33,109 nucleotides of DNA from Candidatus Binataceae bacterium (lineage in GTDB: Bacteria > Desulfobacterota > Binatia > Binatales > Binataceae). The notes below the pieces were generated by a model that ran no database searches, was not told the DNA's origin, and saw only the letters and a list, made by a program, of their open reading frames with translations. The stretch covers positions 1 through 33,109 of the forward strand of contig JASHOJ010000073.1 in the NCBI GenBank assembly GCA_030041155.1, read 5' to 3'. Made by a program: the position numbers and the translations under genes. Below are positions 23,403-31,212 of the stretch, piece after piece (position 1 is the stretch's first letter; each line of letters opens with the position of its first letter).

Positions 23403-24617
23403 ATGGACGAGCGTCCACTTTCGGGAATTAGGGTTGTCGAGCTGGCGATGTGGGTCGCGGGCCCTTCGACCGCGGCGGTGCTGGGCGATTGGGGGGCCGA
23501 GGTAATCAAGCTTGAGGATCCCGCGGGCGGCGATCCGATCCGCGGGATGGTCACGCGATCGATTGCCGACCCGGAATTTCGAGTGCAGCCGCCGTATGAG
23601 CTGGATAATCGCAACAAGCGATCGGTCACGGTCGATTTGCGAAAGGCCGCGGGCCAGGATTTCGCCTATCGGCTGATCGAACGCGCGGACGTATTCGTGA
23701 CCAGCCTTCGGCTGGAGGCGCTTGCGCGAATGAAGCTCGATTATGCGGCGCTGTCCGCTCGAAACTCGCGCCTGATATACGCGCTGCTCACCGGCTATGG
23801 CGACCGAGGTCCCGACCGCGATCGCGCGGCTTACGATTACGCCGCGGCGTGGGCGCGCTCGGGGCTGATGGCGACAATCCAGGAGCCGGGACAGCCGCCG
23901 CCCGCGCAGCGGCCGGCGATGATCGATCATGCGGCGGGCCTGGGGCTTGCCGGAGCGATCTCGGCGGCGTTGCTTCAGCGTGAGCGCACGGGCAAGGGGC
24001 GCGAGGTCAAAATTTCGCTGTTCGCGATGGGGCTGTGGATGAACGCGACCGACCTGACGATTGGTCTTATGACCGGCAACGCGGCGTCATCCGAAGGGCG
24101 CACGCAGCGAATCAATCCGCTGTGGAGTTCTTACCTTTGCAGAGACGGCCGCTGGATTTACTTCGTGATGGTCCAGGCGGACCGATTCTGGAACCAGTTC
24201 TGCTCCGCGCTGGGTCGCGAGGATTGGCGCGCCGACCCTCGATTCGCGAACGCGTCAGTGCGCGCGAAGAACTGCGCCGCGATGACCGCGGAGATCGACG
24301 CAGTGGTCGCAAGGCGCACGCGCGACGAATGGACGCCGATTTTCGATTCTCACCAACTCATCTGGGCGCCGGTGAAGACCAATGCCGAGGTGCTGAACGA
24401 TCCTCAGGCTCAGGCGATTGGAGCGTTCGTTGAAATCGAGCATGCCGGCTCGAAGAGCACCCGAATCGTGAACAATCCGATCGAATTCGGCGGGGTCGGG
24501 GCGCCGAAATATCGGCGCGCGCCGGAACTTGGAAACCATACTGAGGAAGTGGCGCTGGAAATCGGACTTTCGTGGGAGGATATCGCGCGGCTCAAGGCGG
24601 ACGGCGCGCTCGGCTAA
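23403..24617 (+). CDS. CaiB/BaiF (type III) CoA-transferase family protein
   Basis: A 404-residue family III CoA-transferase, which moves CoA between carboxylic acids through aspartyl-CoA intermediates. The N-terminus LSGIRVVELAMWVAGPSTAAVLGDWGAEVIKLEDPAGGDP is diagnostic. The expected nucleophile is Asp175 (PAMIDHAAGLGLAGAISAALLQRERTGKG). The blocks DNRNKRSVTVDLRKAAG and GAFVEIEHAGSKSTRIVNNPIEFGG are also conserved. GAGGTG lies about 7 bases before the ATG. The acid substrate is unknown. It is transcribed alone. Confidence 0.92.
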   Translation: MDERPLSGIRVVELAMWVAGPSTAAVLGDWGAEVIKLEDPAGGDPIRGMVTRSIADPEFRVQPPYELDNRNKRSVTVDLRKAAGQDFAYRLIERADVFVTSLRLEALARMKLDYAALSARNSRLIYALLTGYGDRGPDRDRAAYDYAAAWARSGLMATIQEPGQPPPAQRPAMIDHAAGLGLAGAISAALLQRERTGKGREVKISLFAMGLWMNATDLTIGLMTGNAASSEGRTQRINPLWSSYLCRDGRWIYFVMVQADRFWNQFCSALGREDWRADPRFANASVRAKNCAAMTAEIDAVVARRTRDEWTPIFDSHQLIWAPVKTNAEVLNDPQAQAIGAFVEIEHAGSKSTRIVNNPIEFGGVGAPKYRRAPELGNHTEEVALEIGLSWEDIARLKADGALG

Positions 24618-24717
24618 AGCGGCTGTCTTTTAACCGCCTAATCGCTGCGCGATTCGTGGCCATCTTCGCAGAATTTCCCTTTATTTTCAGCTACTTAGGA
24701 ATATCGGCGAATATTCG

Positions 24718-24747
24718 TTGACTGTATCGCAAGGGCCTTCGTATGAT
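24718..24747 (+). promoter_or_regulatory. Sigma70-type promoter upstream of the zincin-like gene
   Basis: TTGACT (24718-24723), an 18-bp spacer and TATGAT (24742-24747). The -10 box covers the ATG of the longest open frame at 24743, so translation should start downstream of it. Confidence 0.5.
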
Positions 24748-24778
24748 TCGCCGTACCTGCCATGGAGGCTGTTTTTCA

Positions 24779-25276
24779 GTGCGAATGATCGTGCCGCCGA
24801 TTGTCAACCGGCGCGCAATCGACCGCAATTTGGTCGAATTTTTCCATCACCATCGCAAGGCGTCCTTCAACCGCGCCATCTCGGGAATGTGCCGGTATTT
24901 CGGAGTGCGGCGTCCGCGTATCACCTGGTTTGAATATATCGATTGGGGCAAAACCGCCGGAAAAACCTACGAGGATGGCCGAATCCATCTGGTGCATCCC
25001 GAAAACTGGAAACGGGGACGAATTTATCGCAGCGAGCGGATGTGGGTGCAGATGATCTATCACGAGATGGGTCATTACCTGTTCTGGACCGACGCCGAGC
25101 GCAAAGCCGACGCATTCATGCGCCGGATGGTAGCCGGGCTGAGGCAGCCTCGGCGCGCGCGGCGCGGCGGGTCCAGGTCGCGAGGCGAAAGGCCTTTGCG
25201 GCGGCGAACTCGGGTGTTGATGGGGATCCGAGGCCGCGCACATACGCGGCGCGCGCGCAGGGCTCGCGCGGCGTAG
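24779..25276 (+). CDS. Zincin-like protein with HExxH motif and arginine-rich tail
   Basis: A 165-residue protein. The motif YHEMGHYLFWTDAERKADAFMRRMVAGL has the zinc-binding HEMGH (His95, Glu96, His99) and an E-x-x-A-D-x-F helix 8 residues later (Glu107). This layout resembles ImmA/IrrE-type (M78) metallopeptidases. The last 45 residues are mostly Arg/Gly and look unstructured or nucleic-acid-binding. The GTG at 24779 is preferred: GGAGG lies 10 bases ahead, and a promoter -10 covers the upstream ATG. An ATG at 24785 is an alternative. IrrE-type peptidases often cleave repressors, but none is adjacent and no target can be named. Confidence 0.6.
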   Translation: MRMIVPPIVNRRAIDRNLVEFFHHHRKASFNRAISGMCRYFGVRRPRITWFEYIDWGKTAGKTYEDGRIHLVHPENWKRGRIYRSERMWVQMIYHEMGHYLFWTDAERKADAFMRRMVAGLRQPRRARRGGSRSRGERPLRRRTRVLMGIRGRAHTRRARRARAA

Positions 25277-25285
25277 AATGCCGCC

Positions 25286-25834
25286 ATGGCCAGCAAGCCC
25301 AACGTCGAGAATCGCTGGTGGGTCGAAACCACCGTCAAGAAGCCAAAGAAGATTAAGCCGGAAGGCGAGATGCCGGAGCTACCGGTCGCGATGGCCTTTT
25401 ACCAGGTCGCACGCGACTACGATCAGGATCGCGCCAAGGACGACCTGACCGACAACAACCTGCGCATCGCGCGCCAGGCAAATCCGCCGCAAGGCGATTG
25501 GATTTACGTTGCGATGACGGAGGAGCACTATCCTCCGCATCTGATCAAACGCGTCAAGGACGAGTTCCGCCTGCCGCGCGAAGCGCGCGGGATCGTGCTC
25601 GACCATGGGCGGCTGGTGCGGCTTCTGATCTGCGGACCGGAGCTCGAAGACTGGATGATCGACGTGACGCTCGGCGACGAACCCTCGGTCGATGCGTACG
25701 TGTGGAATGTGATGTATCGGGAGCGGACCTTCCGCCGCGCGGAAGAGGCGCTGCGCCAGGCGCGCAAATGGGCAATCAACTTGCTTCAGTTCCCGCCGCC
25801 TCGCGATGAACCGTTTCGAGGCGCGCTGCTCTAG
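25286..25834 (+). CDS. Unrecognised hypothetical protein
   Basis: A 182-residue protein with a Lys-rich N-terminus (VENRWWVETTVKKPKKIKPEGEMPELP) and a folded-looking core: AMAFYQVARDYDQDRAKDDL, DWIYVAMTEEHYPPHLIKRVKDEFRLPREARGIVLDHGRLVRLLICG and PELEDWMIDVTLGDEPSVDAYVWNVMYRERTFRRAEEALRQARKW. No signal peptide or membrane segment is seen. Codon use (G/C third positions) fits a real gene. It starts 9 bp after the zincin-like gene and ends 49 bp before the permease start. I recognise no family. Confidence 0.7.
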   Translation: MASKPNVENRWWVETTVKKPKKIKPEGEMPELPVAMAFYQVARDYDQDRAKDDLTDNNLRIARQANPPQGDWIYVAMTEEHYPPHLIKRVKDEFRLPREARGIVLDHGRLVRLLICGPELEDWMIDVTLGDEPSVDAYVWNVMYRERTFRRAEEALRQARKWAINLLQFPPPRDEPFRGALL

Positions 25835-25883
25835 CGATAGCGGCACGCCTTTCGCGCAATCCGCGCGCACCCGCGTGTTAGCG

Positions 25884-27020
25884 ATGAAATTTCTGCCGCT
25901 GATTCTCCGCAACCTGCTGCGTAATCGGCGCCGCACAATCCTGACCGTCCTGTCGATCGGAGTTTCGATCTTTATTTTCGCCGTGCTGATAAGCCTGCCG
26001 GCGGTGGTCGATCAAATCCTGCGGGATTCGGCCAGCGACGTGCGGGTGATCGTGCACAACAAGGCCGGCATCTTCTACACCGTCCCGGCCGCTTACGAAC
26101 CGACTATACGCGCGATGCCGCACGTGGAGGCGCTAAGCGGCTACCAGGTATGGGTGGGCAGCTATCGTCGCCCCGAGCAGAACGTGGTCATCGCGGGCGT
26201 CGATCTCGACGCGCTTCGGGAGATTTGGCCCGACTGGAAAGTATCGCAATCCGACCTCGACAAGCTCGAGAGCGTGCGGTCCGGCGTGCTGGCGTCTTCC
26301 GCGATGCTGAAGCAGTACGGATGGAAAATCGGCGATACGATCATACTGAGCGGCATCACGGGCAAGCTGCAGGTGAAAATCGTCGGCCGAATCGGCGGCA
26401 AAGTGCCACCCAACGCGGTTATCGCACGGCGCGATTTCGTCGATCAGGCGTCGCCGGTGAAGGGTCAGGTCATCCTGTACTGGCTGCGAGTAGACAGCTC
26501 GAATTCGATTCCCGCGGTGATTCGCGAGGTTGACAGCCGGTTTGCCAACTCCGCCTATGAAACCGCAACCGAGTCCGAGGTCGCTCTGGGCGAGAGTCAA
26601 CTTCGCACCTATCATCTGCTGTTTGACGGCGTGAAGTTTCTTGCGCTCATCGTCATCGTCGTGATTGGAACGGTTGCCGCCAATACCGCCGCGATGGCGG
26701 TGCGGGAGCGGCGCAGCGAGCTGGCGGTGATGCGGTCGCTCGGATTCACCCGCCGCGTAATCGTGGCGATGCTGCTCAGCGAGGGCCTGCTTATCGGAGC
26801 TATCGGCGGGGCGCTTGGATGCGCGCTGGCCGAAGCGGTGCTGGCGATCATGCCGTACGCGGGATCGGTGCTGGGACCAATGGCTGAGATTCTGCACCTC
26901 ATTCCGAGCGTCGCGATTGCAAGTTTTGTTGCGGCTGCGGCGATTGGTGTTATCGCAGCGGCTATTCCCGCGCTTTCGGCCATGCGCCGCGATATTGCGG
27001 GCGAGCTGCGCGCAATCTGA
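25884..27020 (+). CDS. ABC transporter permease (FtsX/MacB-type)
   Basis: A 378-residue membrane protein of the FtsX/MacB_PCD class. MKFLPLILRNLLRNRRRTILTVLSIGVSIFIFAVLISLP contains the cytoplasmic basic start and TM1. A large periplasmic domain spans about 40-265, then three TM segments follow, including FLALIVIVVIGTVAANTAAMAVRERRSELAVMRSLGF, the typical coupling block. The ATG at 25884 is chosen because the longer frame (25806) overlaps the previous gene and spoils the topology. The cognate ATPase and periplasmic adaptor are not in the window, so this is an orphan permease gene here. The substrate is unknown. Confidence 0.88.
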   Translation: MKFLPLILRNLLRNRRRTILTVLSIGVSIFIFAVLISLPAVVDQILRDSASDVRVIVHNKAGIFYTVPAAYEPTIRAMPHVEALSGYQVWVGSYRRPEQNVVIAGVDLDALREIWPDWKVSQSDLDKLESVRSGVLASSAMLKQYGWKIGDTIILSGITGKLQVKIVGRIGGKVPPNAVIARRDFVDQASPVKGQVILYWLRVDSSNSIPAVIREVDSRFANSAYETATESEVALGESQLRTYHLLFDGVKFLALIVIVVIGTVAANTAAMAVRERRSELAVMRSLGFTRRVIVAMLLSEGLLIGAIGGALGCALAEAVLAIMPYAGSVLGPMAEILHLIPSVAIASFVAAAAIGVIAAAIPALSAMRRDIAGELRAI

Positions 27021-27036
27021 CGCGTTCGCGCGATCG

Positions 27037-27453
27037 CTATTTGTCGAATCTGACGGTGGCGGTTCCGGTGACCAGGCGCTCGGCTTCTTCGTTTTCGATC
27101 CAAACGTCTATTTCGGCGGTCCGTTCTTCGGGCACAGAATGGGTCACGAAACCCTGAAAGACCAGCGTATGATCGGGCTGAACCGGAACTCGATATGTAG
27201 TGCTGATGCGCACGAGCTGCGCGCCGCCTTCGGGACCAATCCAGTCGGTGACGAACTTTGACAGCAGGCCAAGGCTCATGTTGCCGGGCAGGATCATCCC
27301 GGGCAGCCCTTCTTTGCGCGCGCCTTCGTCGTCGGTGAAGCGCGGAGCCGCGAAACCGCTCGAGTGCGCAAACGCGCGGCATTCATCCTTGCTGACGAAT
27401 TGCTCGCGCGGTCCGATGGTGTTGCCGATCTGGATATCTGAGAAATTTTTCAT
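27037..27453 (-). CDS. MaoC-like hotdog protein lacking the hydratase dyad
   Basis: A 138-residue single-hotdog protein of the MaoC/acyl-dehydratase group; the blocks FSDIQIGNTIGPREQFVSKDECRAFAHSSGF and GMILPGNMSLGLLSKFVTDW are typical. Where (R)-enoyl-CoA hydratases have D-x-N-P-x-H, this protein reads FAAPRF, so the catalytic Asp and His are both replaced by Phe. It is the last gene of a six-gene operon and follows the companion hotdog gene by 24 bp. It may pair with that protein, as ChsH1 and ChsH2 do. Either it has another activity or it is a structural or CoA-binding half. Confidence 0.8.
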   Translation of the reverse strand: MKNFSDIQIGNTIGPREQFVSKDECRAFAHSSGFAAPRFTDDEGARKEGLPGMILPGNMSLGLLSKFVTDWIGPEGGAQLVRISTTYRVPVQPDHTLVFQGFVTHSVPEERTAEIDVWIENEEAERLVTGTATVRFDK

Positions 27454-27477
27454 TGCTCAAGCGTGATTGCGCGCCGA

Positions 27478-27924
27478 TTATTGGCGATTCATGAAACGAT
27501 GATCGATGTGGGCCACAACTTCGTCGCGCTGGTTCTTAAGCGTGGATCGAATCACCACGAACACCATCGAGCCGGTGCGCCCGGTCTTCTCGTAAACTTC
27601 TTTCACATGCGAGGTGAGCGTGATCGAGTCGCCGGGACGAATCGGCGCGACGAACTCCGCGTCCTTGCCCGCATCGAAGCCGCGCCGGCCAAAGCGCGGC
27701 ACGTGCTCGAAAAAGTTGCGCCCATTGCGAAACATCACCGCGAATGACGGAGGCGCAACCAGTCCCCCATAGGGACCCTTCTTTGCCGCTTCGGCGTCGG
27801 TGTAGAGCGGGTTGGTCTCGCCGATCGCGGCGCAGAATCTCGCGATCTTCTCAGGGGTGACCGATACCGGATCGGTGACTTCGAAGACTCGCCCGATAAG
27901 ACTCTGATCGAACTCCAGTGCCAT
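27478..27924 (-). CDS. MaoC-N-type hotdog (FAS1-like dehydratase) protein
   Basis: A 148-residue hotdog protein. The motif IARFCAAIGETNPLYTDAEAAKKGPYGGLVAPPSFAVMF is the signature of the MaoC N-terminal-like domain. In the canonical hydratase site, D-x-N-P-x-H becomes E-T-N-P-L-Y, as is usual for the non-catalytic half of such dimers. The frame is open further upstream, but the ATG at 27924 avoids overlap with the PHP gene, whose stop is at 27929. It probably forms a heterodimer with the 27037 protein. CoA-ester binding is likely. Confidence 0.85.
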   Translation of the reverse strand: MALEFDQSLIGRVFEVTDPVSVTPEKIARFCAAIGETNPLYTDAEAAKKGPYGGLVAPPSFAVMFRNGRNFFEHVPRFGRRGFDAGKDAEFVAPIRPGDSITLTSHVKEVYEKTGRTGSMVFVVIRSTLKNQRDEVVAHIDHRFMNRQ

Positions 27925-27928
27925 CCGA

Positions 27929-28612
27929 TTATCTCGTTTCCACCGCAACCGCGTGAGGAACAGGTTTGCGCCGCGGACGAAAATCCACCGGCTGATATTC
28001 TCCGCTCCTAAGCTGCGCCACCAGGCCGTCAATCGATCGGATATCCGCGTCAAACCGGGTCGCGCACAAGCCGATCAGGCTGACCAGATGGCTATCGGAG
28101 CCGCCCACCGCGCGATAACCGTAGCGGCGCACCAGCTCGATGCTGCGCTCGTCCTCGCCTTTGCGCGAGCCTCCGTTCAAGACCTCGACCGCGACCACAT
28201 TGCCAAGCGGCGGTTGGGTTTCGTAATGCTCGCAAAGTCCGATATTGGGCCGGCCGGGATGACACGGGACCACGAGCCCGCCCATCTTTGCGACCTCATC
28301 GATTAGAGTTTGCGCGTCAAGCCGGATGTTCGCGAAATCGAAGCGCGCCAGGATGTCATCGTTGACGCCGAATACCAGCATGTGGCCGTAGTTGGTTTCG
28401 ACCTCGGACGCGCGAAGCACCATCACGCCGAATTTGTCTTCCAGAGGACGGTAGTCGGCTTCTCGGTTGAACTGGCGATGTTCGGTAAGGACGATGCCGT
28501 CGAGCGGCAGCTCGGCGCGTCTGAGCTTAATCCAGTTGAGATATGCCTCTACCGGTGCGCGGCTGTCTTCGGAAGCATCGCTATGCGAATGTAGATCAAG
28601 GGTTGTGCTCAC
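27929..28612 (-). CDS. PHP-domain metal-dependent phosphoesterase-like protein
   Basis: A 227-residue PHP protein. Metal-binding motifs are visible in order: DLHSHSDASEDS (His8, His10), VLTEHRQF, PCHPGRPN and GGSDSHLVSLIGLCATRFDADI. This set is typical of stand-alone PHP hydrolases acting on phosphoesters. It lies inside the operon between DUF35 (13-bp gap) and the hotdog gene (4-bp gap), an unusual partner for CoA-ester enzymes. Its substrate in this context is unknown. Confidence 0.85.
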   Translation of the reverse strand: MSTTLDLHSHSDASEDSRAPVEAYLNWIKLRRAELPLDGIVLTEHRQFNREADYRPLEDKFGVMVLRASEVETNYGHMLVFGVNDDILARFDFANIRLDAQTLIDEVAKMGGLVVPCHPGRPNIGLCEHYETQPPLGNVVAVEVLNGGSRKGEDERSIELVRRYGYRAVGGSDSHLVSLIGLCATRFDADIRSIDGLVAQLRSGEYQPVDFRPRRKPVPHAVAVETR

Positions 28613-28625
28613 CAGGATTTTTCCT

Positions 28626-29051
28626 TCACCTCGCCGGGCGAAATTTCGCGAGCGTCACCTCGGGGGTAACGTCCTCGTATACGACCTCGACGGGCATCCC
28701 TATTTTAACGTCTTCCGGGCGGCAATCCACAAGGTTGGTCAGCATTTTCAGGCCTTCATCAAGCTCGATATAGGCCATGATGTACGGTAGCGATTCGCGA
28801 AAACCCGGCGACTGATTCTGATAGGTCGCGGTGAAGGTGTAGACCTTTCCCCTGCCATGCGCGCGAACCCATTCGGTGCGCGGCGAAAGACAGCTTGGGC
28901 ATTGCGCGCGCGGATAATAGCGCATGTCGCCGCAATCACGGCACTTCTGAACGTACAATTCATGGCGCTTGAGCGCTTCCCACCACGGACGATTTTCCTC
29001 GTCCAGATGCGGCAGCGGCTTCAAATATTTTTTTTCCTTCGATTCTGGCAT
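28626..29051 (-). CDS. DUF35 (zinc-ribbon plus OB-fold) acyl-CoA-associated protein
   Basis: A 141-residue protein with helical start HLDEENRPWWEALKRHELYVQKCRDCGDMRYYPRAQCPSC (zinc ribbon Cys37, Cys40, Cys51, Cys54) and a C-terminal OB-fold (GKVYTFTATYQNQSPGFRESLPYIMAYIELDEG). DUF35 proteins act as subunits of thiolase-fold enzymes and shuttle or hold CoA thioesters. The thiolase-fold gene is directly upstream with a 9-bp gap, which is the standard arrangement. Confidence 0.9.
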   Translation of the reverse strand: MPESKEKKYLKPLPHLDEENRPWWEALKRHELYVQKCRDCGDMRYYPRAQCPSCLSPRTEWVRAHGRGKVYTFTATYQNQSPGFRESLPYIMAYIELDEGLKMLTNLVDCRPEDVKIGMPVEVVYEDVTPEVTLAKFRPAR

Positions 29052-29060
29052 GGGAATGAC

Positions 29061-30224
29061 CTAGTTGTTCGAGAGAATAAGCGTTGCGCCGGAATGCCGC
29101 GTGCCGAGCGCTCCTCCGGTGCCATGGACCAGCGCGATCTGGCAGTTCTTCTTGACCTGGCGCGGGCCGCATTCGCCGCGCAGTTGTTTGGCAGCCTCGA
29201 TCACCAGAAAGATTCCGCGCATCCCCGGATGATTCGACGAGAGGCCGCCGCCATCGGTGTTGATCGGAAATTCGCGGTCATGGCGCAGCCGCCCTCCGGA
29301 TACGAACGCGCCGCCTTCGCCCGGTTTACAGAAGCCGAGATTTTCCAGCGTCGACAGCACGGTGATCGTAAACGAATCGTAGATCATCGCCATGTCGATA
29401 TCCTTGTGCGCGACGCCCGCGCGTTCGAACGCAAGGCGCCCCGATTGCGCCGCGGCGATATTGAGATAATCGCGCTGGCCTCGCGCGCTATGACGGACCG
29501 CTTCTCCCGCACCGAGAAGATAGACTGGCTTCTTCTTTAGATCGCGCGCGCGTTCAGCCGAAGTGATCACCAGCGCGCCGCCGCCGTCGGAAATAATGCA
29601 GCAGTCGAGCAGATGCAGCGGCGAAGAGATGACCCGCGATGCCATCACGTCTTCGACCGTGATCGGATCGCGATACTTCGCCGCCGGATTCATCGAGGCG
29701 TGCAGGCGCATCGTCACCGCGATCTCGGCGAGCTGTTCGGAGGTGGTGCCGTAGTCGTGCATGTGGCGCTGCGCGATCATCGCGTAGGCGCCGACCGTCG
29801 TAACGCCAAATGGCGCATCATATTGATCGGGTGGATCCGCTGATCCGCCTCCGCCTCCGGTTCCGACCGCGGTCCGCGACGATGCCGCGGTCGAGCCGTA
29901 AACCACCACGCATACGTTGCACAGGCCCGCATTGATTGCGGCGGCAGCGTGCGCGGTATGAGCGACAAACGATGACCCGCCGATCGCGGTCGAATCCACA
30001 AAGTTGGGAGTGAGGTTAAGATAATCGGCGAAACCGATGATGCCCATCCCGCCCATGCCCATGCCGGTGGTCGCAAGCCCGTCGACATCCTTGATGCCGA
30101 GGCCCGCATCGTCGAGCGCGCCGCGCACGCTTTCCGCCATGATCTGGAACATCGTCTTGTCGGGCGCGAAGCGGGTCGGATGCTCGTAAACGCCGGCGAT
30201 CGCGATTTTTCTGGAAAGACTCAT
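29061..30224 (-). CDS. Thiolase-fold (SCP-x/Ltp2-like) protein without catalytic cysteines
   Basis: A 387-residue thiolase-superfamily protein. It opens SRKIAIAGVYEHPTRFAPDKTMFQIMAESVRGALDDAGLGIKDVDGL and includes MIYDSFTITVLSTLENLGF and INTDGGGLSSNHPGMRGIFLVIEA. Real thiolases have a nucleophilic Cys after the first core strand and a second Cys near the C-terminus. Here those sites read IGGSSFVAH (Ser84/Ser85) and VHGTGGALG (His368). Tyr282 and His332 remain as candidate acid/base residues. The pairing with DUF35 and the missing cysteines are shared with Ltp2-type retro-aldolases of steroid side-chain degradation, so carbon-carbon cleavage without a cysteine is a reasonable guess. Confidence 0.88.
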   Translation of the reverse strand: MSLSRKIAIAGVYEHPTRFAPDKTMFQIMAESVRGALDDAGLGIKDVDGLATTGMGMGGMGIIGFADYLNLTPNFVDSTAIGGSSFVAHTAHAAAAINAGLCNVCVVVYGSTAASSRTAVGTGGGGGSADPPDQYDAPFGVTTVGAYAMIAQRHMHDYGTTSEQLAEIAVTMRLHASMNPAAKYRDPITVEDVMASRVISSPLHLLDCCIISDGGGALVITSAERARDLKKKPVYLLGAGEAVRHSARGQRDYLNIAAAQSGRLAFERAGVAHKDIDMAMIYDSFTITVLSTLENLGFCKPGEGGAFVSGGRLRHDREFPINTDGGGLSSNHPGMRGIFLVIEAAKQLRGECGPRQVKKNCQIALVHGTGGALGTRHSGATLILSNN

Positions 30225-30236
30225 CAGCGCAATCCT

Positions 30237-31052
30237 TTACCTGAGCGCGGCGACGAACCGCGATAGCGCGGCGTTGTACTCCGCGGGCCGCTCATGCGGA
30301 ATCATGTGGCCGGCATCAGCGATTACTTCGATTCCGCCGCCGCTAATCTTTTTCGCGATTAGTTCCGCGTCGGAGGGCCGCGCCGCCGGGTCATCCGCAC
30401 CCGCCAGCACCAGCGCGGGCCCGGTAATTTTCGCGATCGCATCGCGCAAATCCACTTTGGTGCACGCGACCACGTCAGTGTAGCGCACGCGCGGATCGGT
30501 CCTTATCTGCTCCATCCATCCCTCGCGTATCACGTCGAAGTTTTCCTTGATGGTACGCGGCGAATAGGCGTCGGTGGTGAAGGCCTGCGGCGCGCGTCCC
30601 ATCATGACGCCTCGCAGCGCCTCAACCATCGCGGCTGTGATCGAAAACTTTGCCGCGGTCGCGGAGAACACCAGAGCTTGCACGCGATCCGGATGCGAGA
30701 GAGCAAGCTGCATCGCGATAGCTCCGCCCATCGAATGGCCGACGATCACCGCGCGTTCAAGCTTGAGCGCATCCATGAACGCCACCACGAACTCGGCATA
30801 ATCCTCGATCGTCGGCAGACCGTCTGTGCCGCTTGAGCGTCCATGTCCGGGCAGGTCGAGCGCGATCGGGCTCTGATCTGCTCCCAACGCGGCTATCTGG
30901 CGATGCCAGAAATGGGCGTTGCCGCCCGCGCCGTGAATCAGAACCATCACGCGGCCACGGGAAAAGTCGGGCACCACGTCCGGAAGCGTGGTTGCACCGT
31001 GATAATAAAAATAGGTCGCGTATCCCTTGACCTGGATGTACTTGGTCGGCAT
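30237..31052 (-). CDS. Alpha/beta-fold hydrolase
   Basis: A 271-residue alpha/beta hydrolase. The oxyanion-hole strand is VMVLIHGAGGNAHFW, the nucleophile Ser107 is in VGHSMGGA, the acid is Asp220 or Asp221 (LAGADDPA) and the base is His249 (ADAGHMIPHERP). The fold fits esterases, lactonases and the C-C bond hydrolases of aromatic meta-cleavage pathways; the substrate cannot be assigned. It is the first gene of the six-gene minus-strand operon, 12 bp before the thiolase-fold gene. Confidence 0.88.
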   Translation of the reverse strand: MPTKYIQVKGYATYFYYHGATTLPDVVPDFSRGRVMVLIHGAGGNAHFWHRQIAALGADQSPIALDLPGHGRSSGTDGLPTIEDYAEFVVAFMDALKLERAVIVGHSMGGAIAMQLALSHPDRVQALVFSATAAKFSITAAMVEALRGVMMGRAPQAFTTDAYSPRTIKENFDVIREGWMEQIRTDPRVRYTDVVACTKVDLRDAIAKITGPALVLAGADDPAARPSDAELIAKKISGGGIEVIADAGHMIPHERPAEYNAALSRFVAALR

Positions 31053-31091
31053 CGCCGCACAGCTCTCCGCAAAGGTGGCTTTGAGCGATTG

Positions 31092-31118
31092 GTATTAGGT
31101 TAGTCGCGCGGTTGTCAA
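31092..31118 (-). promoter_or_regulatory. Possible promoter of the six-gene operon
   Basis: On the minus strand TTGACA (31118-31113) and TAATAC (31097-31092) are separated by only 15 bp, shorter than the usual 16-18. The position, about 40-65 bp upstream of the hydrolase ATG, is right for the operon promoter. Confidence 0.35.
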
Positions 31119-31212
31119 ACGGCGCGAACGAAGATTGCTCCAAATAGTCACCAACTTTGCGGCCATTTGCGAATGATCAATAAAATGTGCTCTTCAATAG
31201 CAACCGGTCACC

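Noticed and set aside
22992-23930. 312-codon minus-strand frame
   Set aside because: It runs through two repeat units and antisense to the CoA-transferase; composition is repeat-derived.
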